NCBI GenBank assembly: GCA_029256485.1
Contig: JAQSXU010000009.1
Span: 1 to 64,000, forward strand
Origin: Clostridiaceae bacterium
GTDB lineage: Bacteria > Bacillota_A > Clostridia > Clostridiales > Clostridiaceae
Direction of reading: 5' to 3'
Length of the DNA stretch: 64,000 nt
Under the pieces are notes generated by a model. That model was given only the letters and a program-made list of their open reading frames with translations, was not told the DNA's origin and did not search any database. Both the position numbers and the translations under genes were made by a program. This document shows, piece by piece, positions 35,458 to 44,293 of this stretch; positions within the stretch are counted from its first letter, which is position 1; each line of letters opens with the position of its first letter.

Positions 35458-36282
35458 ATGAAAAATGTATTAACTATAGCGGGCTCAGATAGCTGCGGCG
35501 GAGCAGGAATTCAAGCAGATTTAAAGACATTTAGTGCTAATGGAGTGTACGGTATGAGTGTGATAACTGCTGTTACAGCACAGAACACCAAGGGGGTATT
35601 CTCCGTTCAGGATTTAGATGAAAGTATAATAAAGGCTCAAATAGATGCAATTTTTACGGATATTAAGGTTAGTGCAGTTAAAATAGGAATGGTTTCAAAG
35701 ATTTCAACTATAGAAGCTATCAGCGAAAAATTAAGGGAGTACAAACCAGATTTGGTGGTTTTGGATCCTGTAATGATTTCTAAGAGTGGATTTTCACTTC
35801 TGAAACCTGAATCTAAAGCAGCTTTAATTAAAAGTTTAATTCCTCTGGCTACAATTATAACACCTAATATACCTGAGGCTGAGGAAATACTAAAGGAAAT
35901 TTCATCAGATATAAAAAATATAGAAACTGTGGAACAAATGGAATTGGCAGCAAAGGAAATTTATAAACTAGGATGTAATAATGTGCTGTTAAAGGGTGGA
36001 CATTTAGAAAATGATGCTACTGATGTGCTTTATGATGGCAAAAATATTACTTATTTTAGATCAAATAGGATTAACACAAAGAACACTCATGGAACAGGGT
36101 GTACTTTATCCTCTGCCATAGTATCACAGCTGGCATTGGGCTTTAGTATTACTGAGGCTGTAAAAAAAGCTAAGGAATATATAACAGTAGCAATTGAGCA
36201 TTCTTTAGACATTGGTCATGGCGTAGGACCTACTAATCACTTCTATACATTATATAAAAAGGCAGGTATGTTGAATGAATAA
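35458..36282 (+). CDS. thiD: hydroxymethylpyrimidine/phosphomethylpyrimidine kinase
   Basis: 274 residues, AGGAGG upstream. Starts with LTIAGSDSCGGAGIQADLKTF, the HMP-binding motif; KIGMVSK, VVLDPVMISKSG and the ribokinase-fold anion hole NTHGTGCTLSSAI (about 216-228) follow. It phosphorylates HMP twice to give HMP-PP for ThiE. Overlaps cytX by 8 bases. Confidence 0.96.
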   Translation: MKNVLTIAGSDSCGGAGIQADLKTFSANGVYGMSVITAVTAQNTKGVFSVQDLDESIIKAQIDAIFTDIKVSAVKIGMVSKISTIEAISEKLREYKPDLVVLDPVMISKSGFSLLKPESKAALIKSLIPLATIITPNIPEAEEILKEISSDIKNIETVEQMELAAKEIYKLGCNNVLLKGGHLENDATDVLYDGKNITYFRSNRINTKNTHGTGCTLSSAIVSQLALGFSITEAVKKAKEYITVAIEHSLDIGHGVGPTNHFYTLYKKAGMLNE

Positions 36283-37510
36283 TACAGAAGAAAGACTTGG
36301 ATTTTCAACTTTTTTGTTTTTATGGTTTGGAGCAGCAGTATCAATTGCTGAAATACTAACCGGCGGTTTAATTGCTCCTTTAGGGTTTAAAGTTGGATTA
36401 ATTGTAATTTTAATTGGACATTTAATTGGTGTAAGCATTTTTGTTATGGGAGGAATAATAGGAACAAGAGAAAAAATACCTGCTATAACTTCTACCAGTA
36501 TTTCCTTTGGTGTATATGGTTCATATTTATTTTCAATTTTAAATGTACTTCAGTTAATTGGCTGGACAGCAGTTATGATAAAATCAGCAGCAAATTCAGT
36601 TAATCTAATAACTAAGTCATTATGGAATTTTGACAATTTTATTATGTGCAGTATAGTAATTGGAGTGCTAACGGCAATTTGGATTTGGTTTGGAAAATCA
36701 GGTATGAAAAAATTAAATACTGCAGCAGTAGTTCTGCTTTTTATATTAACACTAGTGCTTGGAGCTGTAATATTTAAAGATGCCTCTCTACTTACAAAGA
36801 AAGGCAGCGGCAGCATGTCGGTAGGCGGTGCACTGGAATTAAATATAGTTATGCCACTATCCTGGCTCCCTTTAATAGCTGATTATACAAGATTTGCTAA
36901 AACTGAAAAACAAGGAGCATTAGGAAGCTTTTTAGGATATATGCTTGGCAGCAGCTGGATGTTTATAATAGGACTTGGAGCTGCTATTGTTTCAAATAAT
37001 CCTGACCCATCAGCTATGATGCTGGCAGCTAATTTAGGAGTTGCAGCCCTAGGAATTGTTGTATTATCCACTGTCACTACTACATTCTTAGATGTATATT
37101 CAGCAGGAGTGTCATTTTTAAATATTGTACCAAAGTTTAGTGAGAGAAATATAGGAGTTGTAATGGCCGTTATAGGAACTATTTTAGCTGTTGTTTTTCC
37201 TATTGATAACTATGAAGGATTTTTATACGCCATAGGCTCTGTATTTGCACCATTGTTTGCAATTCTAATAACTGATTATTTTGTTATAAAGAAAAATACA
37301 AAACTTCAGGAAAATGTTCTAGCAAACTGGGGTGCCTTAGTTGTTTGGGTTATTGGTGTAATTCTTTATTATATATTTATTAAATTTGATTTAATATTAG
37401 GAGCTACAGTTCCTGTTATGATAATAACTGGAGTAATTTATACTGTATGCTGGAAGGGGATAAATAAATGGAAGCTTGTAAAAAAATCTCAGAACTACTA
37501 TGCAGCCTAA
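36275..37510 (+). CDS. cytX: hydroxymethylpyrimidine transporter CytX (NCS1 family)
   Basis: 411 residues; the start lies within the end of thiD and TTTTTATGGTTTGG-like NCS1 content follows, with FLFLWFGAAVSIAEILTGG at residues 13-31. About 12 membrane helices; PLSWLPLIADYTRFAK is characteristic of CytX. Predicted to import HMP for ThiD, and repeatedly found in TPP-riboswitch operons. Function is genomic inference for the family. Confidence 0.9.
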   Translation: MNNTEERLGFSTFLFLWFGAAVSIAEILTGGLIAPLGFKVGLIVILIGHLIGVSIFVMGGIIGTREKIPAITSTSISFGVYGSYLFSILNVLQLIGWTAVMIKSAANSVNLITKSLWNFDNFIMCSIVIGVLTAIWIWFGKSGMKKLNTAAVVLLFILTLVLGAVIFKDASLLTKKGSGSMSVGGALELNIVMPLSWLPLIADYTRFAKTEKQGALGSFLGYMLGSSWMFIIGLGAAIVSNNPDPSAMMLAANLGVAALGIVVLSTVTTTFLDVYSAGVSFLNIVPKFSERNIGVVMAVIGTILAVVFPIDNYEGFLYAIGSVFAPLFAILITDYFVIKKNTKLQENVLANWGALVVWVIGVILYYIFIKFDLILGATVPVMIITGVIYTVCWKGINKWKLVKKSQNYYAA

Positions 37511-38304
37511 AGAAAAAAAATCCATTAGTACATCATATAACAAATTATGTTACTGTAAATGACTGCGCAAATATAACATTAGCAATAGGTGCTTCACCAG
37601 TAATGGCAGATGATATCAGTGAGGTAAGAGATATGGTTTCCTTAGCTTCATCACTGGTTATAAATATTGGAACTTTAAACAGCAGAAGTGTGGAATCAAT
37701 GCTGGCAGCAGGAAAAAAGGCAAATGAACTAAATATACCCGTGGTATTTGACCCAGTAGGCGCAGGTGCTACACCATATAGAACAGAAGTAGCAAGAAAA
37801 ATTATCAGCGAAGTTAGATTAGCTGTAATAAGAGGAAATTTATCTGAAATTAAGACCCTATATGGATTAAATGTACAAACTAAGGGTGTTGATTCATCAG
37901 AAGATGTTTCATCAAAAAAAGAAGAACTAAGTGAAGAAAAAGAAATGGCAAAGGATTTTGCAAATAAATTTAATACCGTTATTGCAATTACTGGAGCTGT
38001 GGATATTATTACTGATGGAAAAACCATTTATTCTGTTGAAAATGGACATAAAATCATGTCAAAAGTAACTGGAACAGGATGCATGTGTACATCCCTCATA
38101 GGAAGTTATTTAGGGTCTTCCAAAGATTCCTTATCAGCTGCATTGGCTGGAGTGGTTTCCATGGGCATTGCCGGAGAAATAGCTAATGAACAGCTAGATA
38201 AAAAAAAGGAGGGCACAGGTTCTCTAAAAGTAAAAATAATTGATACCGTATATAATCTTTCAGAAGACTTAATTTTAAAAAGAGGTAAGGTATATGAAGA
38301 GTAA
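37468..38304 (+). CDS. thiM: hydroxyethylthiazole kinase
   Basis: 278 residues; its ATG lies 43 bases inside cytX with AAGGGGATAAATAA before it, so it is translationally coupled. PLVHHITNYVTVNDCAN, VFDPVGAGAT and the anion-hole motif KVTGTGCMCTSLIG (about 194-207) identify ThiM. It phosphorylates the thiazole imported through ThiW. A lysine/glutamate-rich insert near residues 140-165 is longer than in many ThiM. Confidence 0.96.
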   Translation: MEACKKISELLCSLKKKNPLVHHITNYVTVNDCANITLAIGASPVMADDISEVRDMVSLASSLVINIGTLNSRSVESMLAAGKKANELNIPVVFDPVGAGATPYRTEVARKIISEVRLAVIRGNLSEIKTLYGLNVQTKGVDSSEDVSSKKEELSEEKEMAKDFANKFNTVIAITGAVDIITDGKTIYSVENGHKIMSKVTGTGCMCTSLIGSYLGSSKDSLSAALAGVVSMGIAGEIANEQLDKKKEGTGSLKVKIIDTVYNLSEDLILKRGKVYEE

Positions 38305-38914
38305 AGTAAATTATAAATTATATCTAGTTACTGATAGAGATCTTTTAAAAAATATTGATATTTGCACTGCAGTAGAACAGGCCATACAGGGCGGAGTTAC
38401 ATTGGTTCAGCTTAGAGAAAAAGAGTTAAGTTCACTGGAATTTTATAATACTGCCATAGAAGTAAAAAAGGTAACTGACAAATATAATATTCCACTGATA
38501 ATTAATGACAGATTAGATATTGCATTAGCAGTAGATGCTGCTGGGGTTCATGTAGGACAAAGTGATATTCCTGCTGCAATTGCAAGGAAATTAATAGGAC
38601 CAGATAAAATAATAGGTGTTTCCACTGCTACTGTGGAAGAGTCTATAGAAGCTGAAAAAAATGGTGCGGATTATGTTGGAGTAGGAGCTGTATTCCCAAC
38701 TTCTACAAAGCTTGATGCAAGGGCAGTTACAGTTGATATACTTAAAAAAATAAAGAAGTGTATAAAAATACCTGTAGTTGCTATTGGTGGAATAAGTGAA
38801 AATAATGTGCAGTCACTTAGAGCTGCAAATATTGATGGTGTAGCCGTGGTATCAGCCATATTAGGAAAACAGGATATCAAAACTGCTTCAGAAAATTTAT
38901 GTAAATTAATTTAA
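38294..38914 (+). CDS. thiE: thiamine-phosphate synthase
   Basis: 206 residues, overlapping thiM by 11 bases. YLVTDRD at the start, QGGVTLVQLREKE, PLIINDRLDIALA, GVHVGQSD and VGVGAVFPTSTK are the HMP-PP and thiazole-phosphate binding blocks; VVAIGGI follows. Joins HMP-PP with thiazole phosphate to thiamine phosphate. Last gene of the salvage operon; no thiC or thiG is present here. Confidence 0.97.
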   Translation: MKSKVNYKLYLVTDRDLLKNIDICTAVEQAIQGGVTLVQLREKELSSLEFYNTAIEVKKVTDKYNIPLIINDRLDIALAVDAAGVHVGQSDIPAAIARKLIGPDKIIGVSTATVEESIEAEKNGADYVGVGAVFPTSTKLDARAVTVDILKKIKKCIKIPVVAIGGISENNVQSLRAANIDGVAVVSAILGKQDIKTASENLCKLI

Positions 38915-38915
38915 T

Positions 38916-38958
38916 AAAAAGTGCATTAGAAATATTTATATTACTAATGCACTTTTTT
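38916..38958 (+). terminator. rho-independent terminator after thiE
   Basis: AAAAAGTGCATTAG and CTAATGCACTTTTT form a long stem around a 14-base AT-rich loop, with a T run. Confidence 0.9.
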
Positions 38959-39051
38959 ATAGTTTATAATTTTCGAATAATTGAAATTACAGCATATAAA
39001 ATTTATAATAATTATAATTACTACTTATTTTAAAGGAGGAAAAATAATATT

Positions 39052-39843
39052 TTGGATAATAAGAAAATTATTAGAGATGGTCATATTCACTCACCATACT
39101 GCCCACATGGAACAAATGATAGTTTTGATATGTATATAAAGAAGGCCCTTAAGGTAGGGCTTAAGGAAATAACCTTTACTGAGCATATGCCTTTACCATG
39201 GAATTTTATGGACCCTGAATTTCTTAAAACCTGCGCTCCTGCGCTGGATAAAATCCATGAATACTTCAATGAGCTAGACTATGTAAAATCAAAATATAAA
39301 GATACTATTAAGATAAATACAGGTCTGGAGGTAGATTATATAGATGATTGCGATGAAAGAATAAAAGAAATGTTGAATAAATATGGTGAAAAATTAGAGG
39401 ACAGTATATTGTCTGTGCATTTTATAAAGATTGACCAGGAATATTTTTGTGTAGATGTAAGTCCAGAAGGATTTGGAACATTGGTAGAAAAGCTTGGTGG
39501 AGTAGATAAAGTTTATGACAGATATTATGAAACTTTGCTAAAGGCTGTTAAATCCGATTTAGGGCCTTTTAAGCCTAAGCGCATAGGGCATGCCACTTTA
39601 GTTAGAATATTTAATAAACAGTATCCTTTGGAATATAGAAATGTTAAACTGTTAGAGGAAATTGTAAGAGAAATAAAAGAAAGAAATTATGAAATTGACT
39701 ATAATACAGCAGGAACTAGAAAGCCCTATTGTAATGAGATTTATCCTTCTGGAATTTTTGCAGATTTAGTACAGCGTTATAAAGTAAATATAGTTTATGG
39801 ATCTGATGCACATACTGCATCCCAAGTTGGATATAATTTTTAA
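39052..39843 (+). CDS. histidinol-phosphatase-like PHP-domain phosphoesterase (HisJ/HisK type)
   Basis: 263 residues from TTG with AAAGGAGG 12 bases upstream. PHP metal ligands: DGHIHSPYCPHG (about 9-20), FTEHMPLP (about 43), NTGLEVDYI (about 88), SVHFI, IGHATLV and the final YGSDAHT. These match the HisK family, which removes phosphate from histidinol phosphate. No other his gene is nearby, so a broader phosphatase role is possible. Confidence 0.88.
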   Translation: MDNKKIIRDGHIHSPYCPHGTNDSFDMYIKKALKVGLKEITFTEHMPLPWNFMDPEFLKTCAPALDKIHEYFNELDYVKSKYKDTIKINTGLEVDYIDDCDERIKEMLNKYGEKLEDSILSVHFIKIDQEYFCVDVSPEGFGTLVEKLGGVDKVYDRYYETLLKAVKSDLGPFKPKRIGHATLVRIFNKQYPLEYRNVKLLEEIVREIKERNYEIDYNTAGTRKPYCNEIYPSGIFADLVQRYKVNIVYGSDAHTASQVGYNF

Positions 39844-39867
39844 AATATATTGTGAGGTGGATTAAAT

Positions 39868-40485
39868 ATGGAACAAAAGTGGCTTATCTGGGCTAAACAA
39901 TTACAATCTATAGCTCAGGCGGGTTTAGAGTATTCTAAAGATAAATATGATCTGGAAAGATTTCAGCAAATCAGAAATTTATCAGTGGAAATATTAAATG
40001 AGTATACTGACATAAGTAATGATAAGATTAAAGATTTATTTTGCAATGAAGTTGGATACCAGACACCAAAAGTTGATGTTAGAGGTGCTATTTTTAAAGA
40101 TAATAAGATTTTGCTGGTGAAGGAAAGCGTTGATGGATGCTGGTCACTGCCTGGCGGGTGGGCTGAAGTTAACTTATCCTTAAAGGAAAATGTAATTAAG
40201 GAAGCAAAAGAAGAGGCTGGAGTAACTGTAATTCCAAAGAAGTTAATAGCGGTATTAGATAGAAATAAAAACAATAAGCCAATAAGTGTCTATGGAATAT
40301 ACAAAATATTTGTGCTATGTGAATTAATAGATGGGGATTTTCAAGAAAATATAGAAACAGATGAAAGCGGATTTTTTGCAATGGAAAATTTACCACCTCT
40401 TTCACTGGGAAGAAATAATAAGAAGCAAATTGCCATGTGTTTTAAGGCTTATACAGAGGAAAGTTTCACCCCAATATTTGACTAA
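39868..40485 (+). CDS. Nudix hydrolase with N-terminal Nudix_N domain
   Basis: 205 residues, GAGGTGG upstream. The N-terminal 60 residues form the helical region found in one Nudix subgroup (KWLIWAKQLQSIAQAGLEYS). The Nudix box is GWAEVNLSLKEN...KEAKEEAGV (about 94-116); position 7 is Leu rather than Glu and the Arg is Lys, as is common in this subgroup. Likely hydrolyses ADP-ribose or a related nucleoside diphosphate derivative. Confidence 0.88.
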   Translation: MEQKWLIWAKQLQSIAQAGLEYSKDKYDLERFQQIRNLSVEILNEYTDISNDKIKDLFCNEVGYQTPKVDVRGAIFKDNKILLVKESVDGCWSLPGGWAEVNLSLKENVIKEAKEEAGVTVIPKKLIAVLDRNKNNKPISVYGIYKIFVLCELIDGDFQENIETDESGFFAMENLPPLSLGRNNKKQIAMCFKAYTEESFTPIFD

Positions 40486-40505
40486 CCCAGCTGGAGGTTT
40501 TATGA

Positions 40506-41342
40506 ATGATTATTAAAATGATAGATAAGTACAAAAAAGATCTTACAGATTTTTTATTTGAGTTTAATAACCAAAAAGAATATTATATAGCATGGATACC
40601 AGAAAATTATGAAGAAATATGGAATTTGGACAAAAGTAATTTTATTTTATGTATTGAGAAAGATAAAATAGTTGGGTGCATTGGAGCTTATATTTCACGT
40701 GAGCAAAAAGTTACCAGACTATTAGGACCAATAATAATAAAAGAATATTTTAATAAATTTATAGATAACTTATTTGAAAGTTTTCTGCAAAGTATGCCAA
40801 AGGATATGGTTGAATACAAAATAGCATTTTTTCAAGATAATTATTTATGTAAAGATTGGTGTGAAAGAAATAAATTTGAACTATATAATGCAGAAAATAA
40901 CATGATATATAAAAAAAATAAAATTGTTAAACTTGAAGAACTGCCTTCAGTTATTTTAAAACCCTTTGAACCAAAATATAGGGAAGGATTGGCTATGGTA
41001 CATCCTAAAGGAACATTTTTCACATTAAATGAATTAATTGATGGAATAGATGAATACCGTCATTTGTTAGTAGCCATAGTTAATGACCAAGTAGCAGGAT
41101 ATATTTGTTTTGAGCAAACTAAAGACAATAAAGATGGCGAAATACTACTGCTTCATGTTAAAATCGATAAAAGGAACAAGGGCTATGGAACTTTACTTTT
41201 AAGTACAGCAATAAACATATTAGTTAATAAAAATGTAGAAGAAATCTCTATTAGTGTTAGAGCAAATAATTACAAAGCACAAAAATTATATGAAAGAATT
41301 GGTTTCGTGAATCAAGGCACCATTTATGCCTATAGGAAATAG
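40506..41342 (+). CDS. GNAT-family acetyltransferase
   Basis: 278 residues, GGAGG nine bases before ATG 40506. The C-terminal GNAT lobe has VKIDKRNKGYGTLLLSTAI (about 219-237) and NNYKAQKLYERIGF; the N-terminal lobe (about 5-120) is a second, degenerate GNAT fold. Follows the Nudix gene by 20 bases, so they may be co-transcribed. Substrate unknown. Confidence 0.87.
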   Translation: MIIKMIDKYKKDLTDFLFEFNNQKEYYIAWIPENYEEIWNLDKSNFILCIEKDKIVGCIGAYISREQKVTRLLGPIIIKEYFNKFIDNLFESFLQSMPKDMVEYKIAFFQDNYLCKDWCERNKFELYNAENNMIYKKNKIVKLEELPSVILKPFEPKYREGLAMVHPKGTFFTLNELIDGIDEYRHLLVAIVNDQVAGYICFEQTKDNKDGEILLLHVKIDKRNKGYGTLLLSTAINILVNKNVEEISISVRANNYKAQKLYERIGFVNQGTIYAYRK

Positions 41343-41377
41343 TTATTTTAAATTTTAGTTAAAGAACATTAATAAAT

Positions 41378-41416
41378 AAAAAGATTATTGGAATTTGTAA
41401 CTCCAATAATCTTTTT
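41378..41416. terminator. bidirectional terminator
   Basis: AAAAAGATTATTGGA and TCCAATAATCTTTTT form a 15-bp perfect stem around a 9-base loop, between the convergent GNAT and ABC-transporter genes. Confidence 0.9.
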
Positions 41417-41422
41417 TAGTTT

Positions 41423-42217
41423 TTATGCAAATAAAACTCTATCACTAAATGTTTCTTTTGAGTGAATACTATCAAAATGATCAAGCAATTTATTTACTGT
41501 TAATTTTTGCTTTTCCTCTCCACCGATGTCTATAACAATTCGACCTTCATGCATCATAATTATTCTATTACCCATTTTTATAGCATGATTTAAATTATGA
41601 GTGACCATTAAAGTTGTTACATTATTTTCATCAATTATTTTCTGTGTAATTTCAATGATTTTTTCTGAGGTTTTTGGGTCTAGGGCAGCGGTATGCTCAT
41701 CAAGCAATAACAGCGGAGGTTTGCTCATAACTGCCATTATCAATGAAAGAGCCTGACGCTGTCCTCCTGATAATAATTTTACTTTAATATTTAACTTATC
41801 TTCCAAACCTAGATTTAATTGGCTTAGTATTTCTCTAAACAAGTTAATATTTTTTTTCGCAATACCAAAGGTTAAATTAAAACTTTTCCCCTTATTTTTA
41901 GCCATAGACATATTTTCTAATATTGTCATGTTAGGAGATACACCACTTGAGGGATTTTGAAATACTCTTCCTATATATTTAGAGCATTTATATTCCGGCA
42001 TTCCACTAATTTCATTATTATTTAATTTTATAGATCCTTGGTCTGGTTTTATATTTCCTGATATAATATTGAGAAGAGTTGATTTTCCAGCTCCATTACT
42101 TCCAATTATCGTTATAAAGTCCTTATCTTCAACATTCAAATTTAATCCGTTGAACACAACTTTTTCATTAATGGTTCCTTCATTAAAAACTTTATATAGA
42201 TTTTGTATTTGCAACAA
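41423..42217 (-). CDS. ABC transporter ATP-binding protein, TrpZ-like
   Basis: 264 residues from TTG 42217, eight bases after GGAGG. Walker A IGSNGAGKST, Q-loop FQNPSSGVSP, signature LLSGGQRQALSL, Walker B LLLDEHTAALDP (Glu in the usual position) and switch MVTHNL are intact. Sequence and neighbours match the third member of the TrpXYZ type, importers for aromatic amino acids or other substrates. The start overlaps the permease gene by 26 bases. Confidence 0.9.
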   Translation of the reverse strand: MLQIQNLYKVFNEGTINEKVVFNGLNLNVEDKDFITIIGSNGAGKSTLLNIISGNIKPDQGSIKLNNNEISGMPEYKCSKYIGRVFQNPSSGVSPNMTILENMSMAKNKGKSFNLTFGIAKKNINLFREILSQLNLGLEDKLNIKVKLLSGGQRQALSLIMAVMSKPPLLLLDEHTAALDPKTSEKIIEITQKIIDENNVTTLMVTHNLNHAIKMGNRIIMMHEGRIVIDIGGEEKQKLTVNKLLDHFDSIHSKETFSDRVLFA

Positions 42218-43088
42218 GAGAATCACCTCCAATTCTAATTTTCTTCTTCTTAGTAATTAGCTTTAAAGGATTTTTATTAAGTGAAAGTGCTACTACTACT
42301 ATAACTGCTGTTACTAATTTTAAATCCGTTGGCTCTAGACCAATTTGTAATACAAGGGAAATTGCCCCCTTATATATTAGAGAGCCCAGTATAGTCATGG
42401 TGGTAGCTTTCATTAAGCTTACCTTACCAAAAATAGATTCACCAATAATTACTGCTGCTAAGCCCATAACTACAGTTCCTGTGCCCATACCCACATCAGC
42501 AAAACCTTGAAACTGAGCCATTAATGCTCCGGCTAATGCAACAAATCCATTTGATATTACAAGCCCTAAAACTTTTATGATATCCTTATTTACTGCCAGG
42601 GAAGTCACTAACTGTTCATTATCTCCGACTGCATTTAATAAAAATCCTAGCTTGGTTTTTAAAAATAAATCTAACATTATTTTTGTTAATAAGCTAAATA
42701 TTAATATTATTACCAGTGGATTTATACTTCCAGAGAATAGGGTAGTTTTATTAAATAGGGGAATGTTAGACTTCCCCATAATTCTTAAATTGATTGAATA
42801 AAGAGCAATCATTACAAGAATACTAGACATTAAATTAGTAATTTTAAATTTTACATGTAAAATGCCAGTAATAAAACCTGCAATACATCCAGCTATTAAA
42901 GCAAGAACAGAAGCTGTAAAGGGACTTGAGTTTTTGGATAAACAAATAGCTGCCACCGCTGCACCGGTTGCAAAAGAACCATCTGCAGTCATATCAGGGA
43001 AATCAAGTATTTTATAAGTAATGTAAACTCCCATAGACACTATTGAAAAAATGAAACCTTGTTGTAACGAGTTAATGATTACATCCAA
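42192..43088 (-). CDS. ABC transporter permease, TrpY-like
   Basis: 298 residues. About eight membrane helices with the branched-chain-amino-acid permease-like motif in GVYITYKILDFPDMTADGSF (about 21-40), VGDNEQLVTSLAVNKD and GMGTGTVVMGLAAVIIGES. It begins two bases after the binding-protein reading frame. The gene appears intact even though the binding-protein gene is not. Confidence 0.9.
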   Translation of the reverse strand: MDVIINSLQQGFIFSIVSMGVYITYKILDFPDMTADGSFATGAAVAAICLSKNSSPFTASVLALIAGCIAGFITGILHVKFKITNLMSSILVMIALYSINLRIMGKSNIPLFNKTTLFSGSINPLVIILIFSLLTKIMLDLFLKTKLGFLLNAVGDNEQLVTSLAVNKDIIKVLGLVISNGFVALAGALMAQFQGFADVGMGTGTVVMGLAAVIIGESIFGKVSLMKATTMTILGSLIYKGAISLVLQIGLEPTDLKLVTAVIVVVALSLNKNPLKLITKKKKIRIGGDSLVANTKSI

Positions 43089-43090
43089 TG

Positions 43091-44028
43091 TTATTTCACA
43101 CCTCCAGTAACCTTTTGAGCTTTACTATCCAAATCCTTAGGAATTGTTATATGAAGTTTTGAAGCAGCATCAGTATTAATGACTAGCTGCATATCGCTAA
43201 GTAATGAAATAGGCAAATCACTTGGTTTTTTGCCGTTAATTATATCTACTGCCATTAAACCAGTTTGGAAACCAAGTTTGTAATAATCTATACCTGTGGT
43301 TGCTAAAACACCGTTTTTAACCTGTGAATCCTCAGAACCAATTATTGGAATGTTGCTTTTGTAACATTGCTCTACAATAAGAGGTATAGAAGATACAATC
43401 ATGTTATCTGTTGGTACATATAATACATCTATTTTTCCTTTTAATGAGGTTAATGCTTGAGGAATTTCATTTACGCTGGTTATTCCTGATGTTACAATTT
43501 CAAAGCCAAATTTAGGAGCTGCTTCCTTGGCGTTTTTTATTTGAACCTCAGAATTAGCTTCACTGGTATTGTATAAAATACCAATTTTTTTTGAGTTAGG
43601 AAGTAAACTTTTTATCAGGCTAAACTGCTTATCAATTGGAACGCTATCTGAAGTCCCAGTTACATTTGTTCCTGAATTTTCTAAGCTCTTAGCTAAACCT
43701 GAAGTTACAGGATCTGTTACTGCTGTTATTAATATTGGGATGTCCTTTGTAGAATTATATGCCGCTTGGGCTGATGGCGTAGATATTGCTAATATCAAGT
43801 CATCTTTATCAGATACAAATTTCTTTGCAATGGTTTGAGTTGTTGGAATATCTCCCTGAGCATTTTGAAAATCAATTTTAATATTTTTATTATCTTCAAA
43901 GCCCTTAGATTTACCTTTTTATCCTTTAATGAATTTGTTGATTTGGATGTTGCTGAACTTGAACACCCACCTAGAACTGATACAGCTATTAATAATGAAA
44001 ATAAAGCTGAAAATTTTTTCGCTACCAT
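43091..44028 (-). pseudogene. ABC transporter substrate-binding lipoprotein (TrpX-like), disrupted by internal deletion/frameshift
   Basis: Starts at ATG 44028 with GGAGG seven bases upstream and a lipobox LGGC-S. After LKDKKV (near 43915) the frame runs out of register and stops at 43795. The rest of the protein, beginning SKGFEDNKNIKIDFQNAQGD, is in another frame and continues intact to 43091 (LAISTPSAQAAYNS, PILITAVTDPV, GTSDSVP, STGIDYYKLG-like blocks). The expected segment between the lipoprotein linker and that point, including the first strand and helix of this family, is missing. So both a deletion of roughly 50-80 bases and a frameshift are inferred. A sequencing error alone would not explain the missing residues. 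Confidence 0.82.
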
Positions 44029-44074
44029 ACTACCATCCTCCAAAATATTTAATTTTATAATAACTTAGAAATAC

Positions 44075-44099
44075 AAAAACTCCCCTTAATAGGAGAGTT
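44075..44099 (-). terminator. attenuator terminator in ABC-transporter leader
   Basis: On the minus strand AACTCTCC and GGGGAGTT form an 8-bp stem (one G-U pair) around TATTAA, followed by five T. It lies 47 bases before the binding-protein start and downstream of the leader promoter, so it is placed to attenuate the operon. Confidence 0.78.
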
Positions 44100-44238
44100 A
44101 AAATAAAAACTAAGTAACTACTAGTTTTATTAACTAACTTTATTATTAAAAACTCCTACAAAACCTACCATACTACAAAATATACATTTAATTTTCTACA
44201 ATTTCTACCTAACTAATATTCCATTAATATTAGTGTTG
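44100..44238 (-). promoter_or_regulatory. UAG-rich 5' leader RNA, candidate HutP-family target
   Basis: Between the predicted start (about 44238) and the terminator the minus-strand transcript carries eleven UAG triplets, in three clusters, at 44215, 44211, 44207, 44198, 44175, 44167, 44158, 44136, 44123, 44120 and 44112. A hairpin CTAATATT/AATATTAG occupies its 5' end (44214-44233). HutP of Bacillus binds clustered NAG triplets and prevents termination, and a HutP-family gene lies directly upstream. It matches no riboswitch class or T-box I know. Function is inferred. Confidence 0.55.
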
Positions 44239-44244
44239 TTATAG

Positions 44245-44273
44245 ATTTTATCTTAAATATTTGGAAAAGTCAA
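44245..44273 (-). promoter_or_regulatory. promoter of UAG-rich leader and ABC transporter
   Basis: On the minus strand TTGACT (44273-44268), 17-base spacer, TAAAAT (44250-44245). It lies just after the HutP-family stop codon. Confidence 0.7.
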
Positions 44274-44293
44274 TAAGTAAAAATACAAAATAA

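Noticed and set aside
44100..44238. TRAP (MtrB) binding site, since TRAP also binds eleven G/UAG triplets
   Set aside because: Triplet spacing is irregular (0 to 20 bases between triplets) rather than the regular 2-3 bases TRAP needs, and the adjacent gene is HutP-like.
44029..44293. T-box leader for the amino-acid importer
   Set aside because: No AGGGTGGNACCGCG-type T-box sequence or specifier stem was found.
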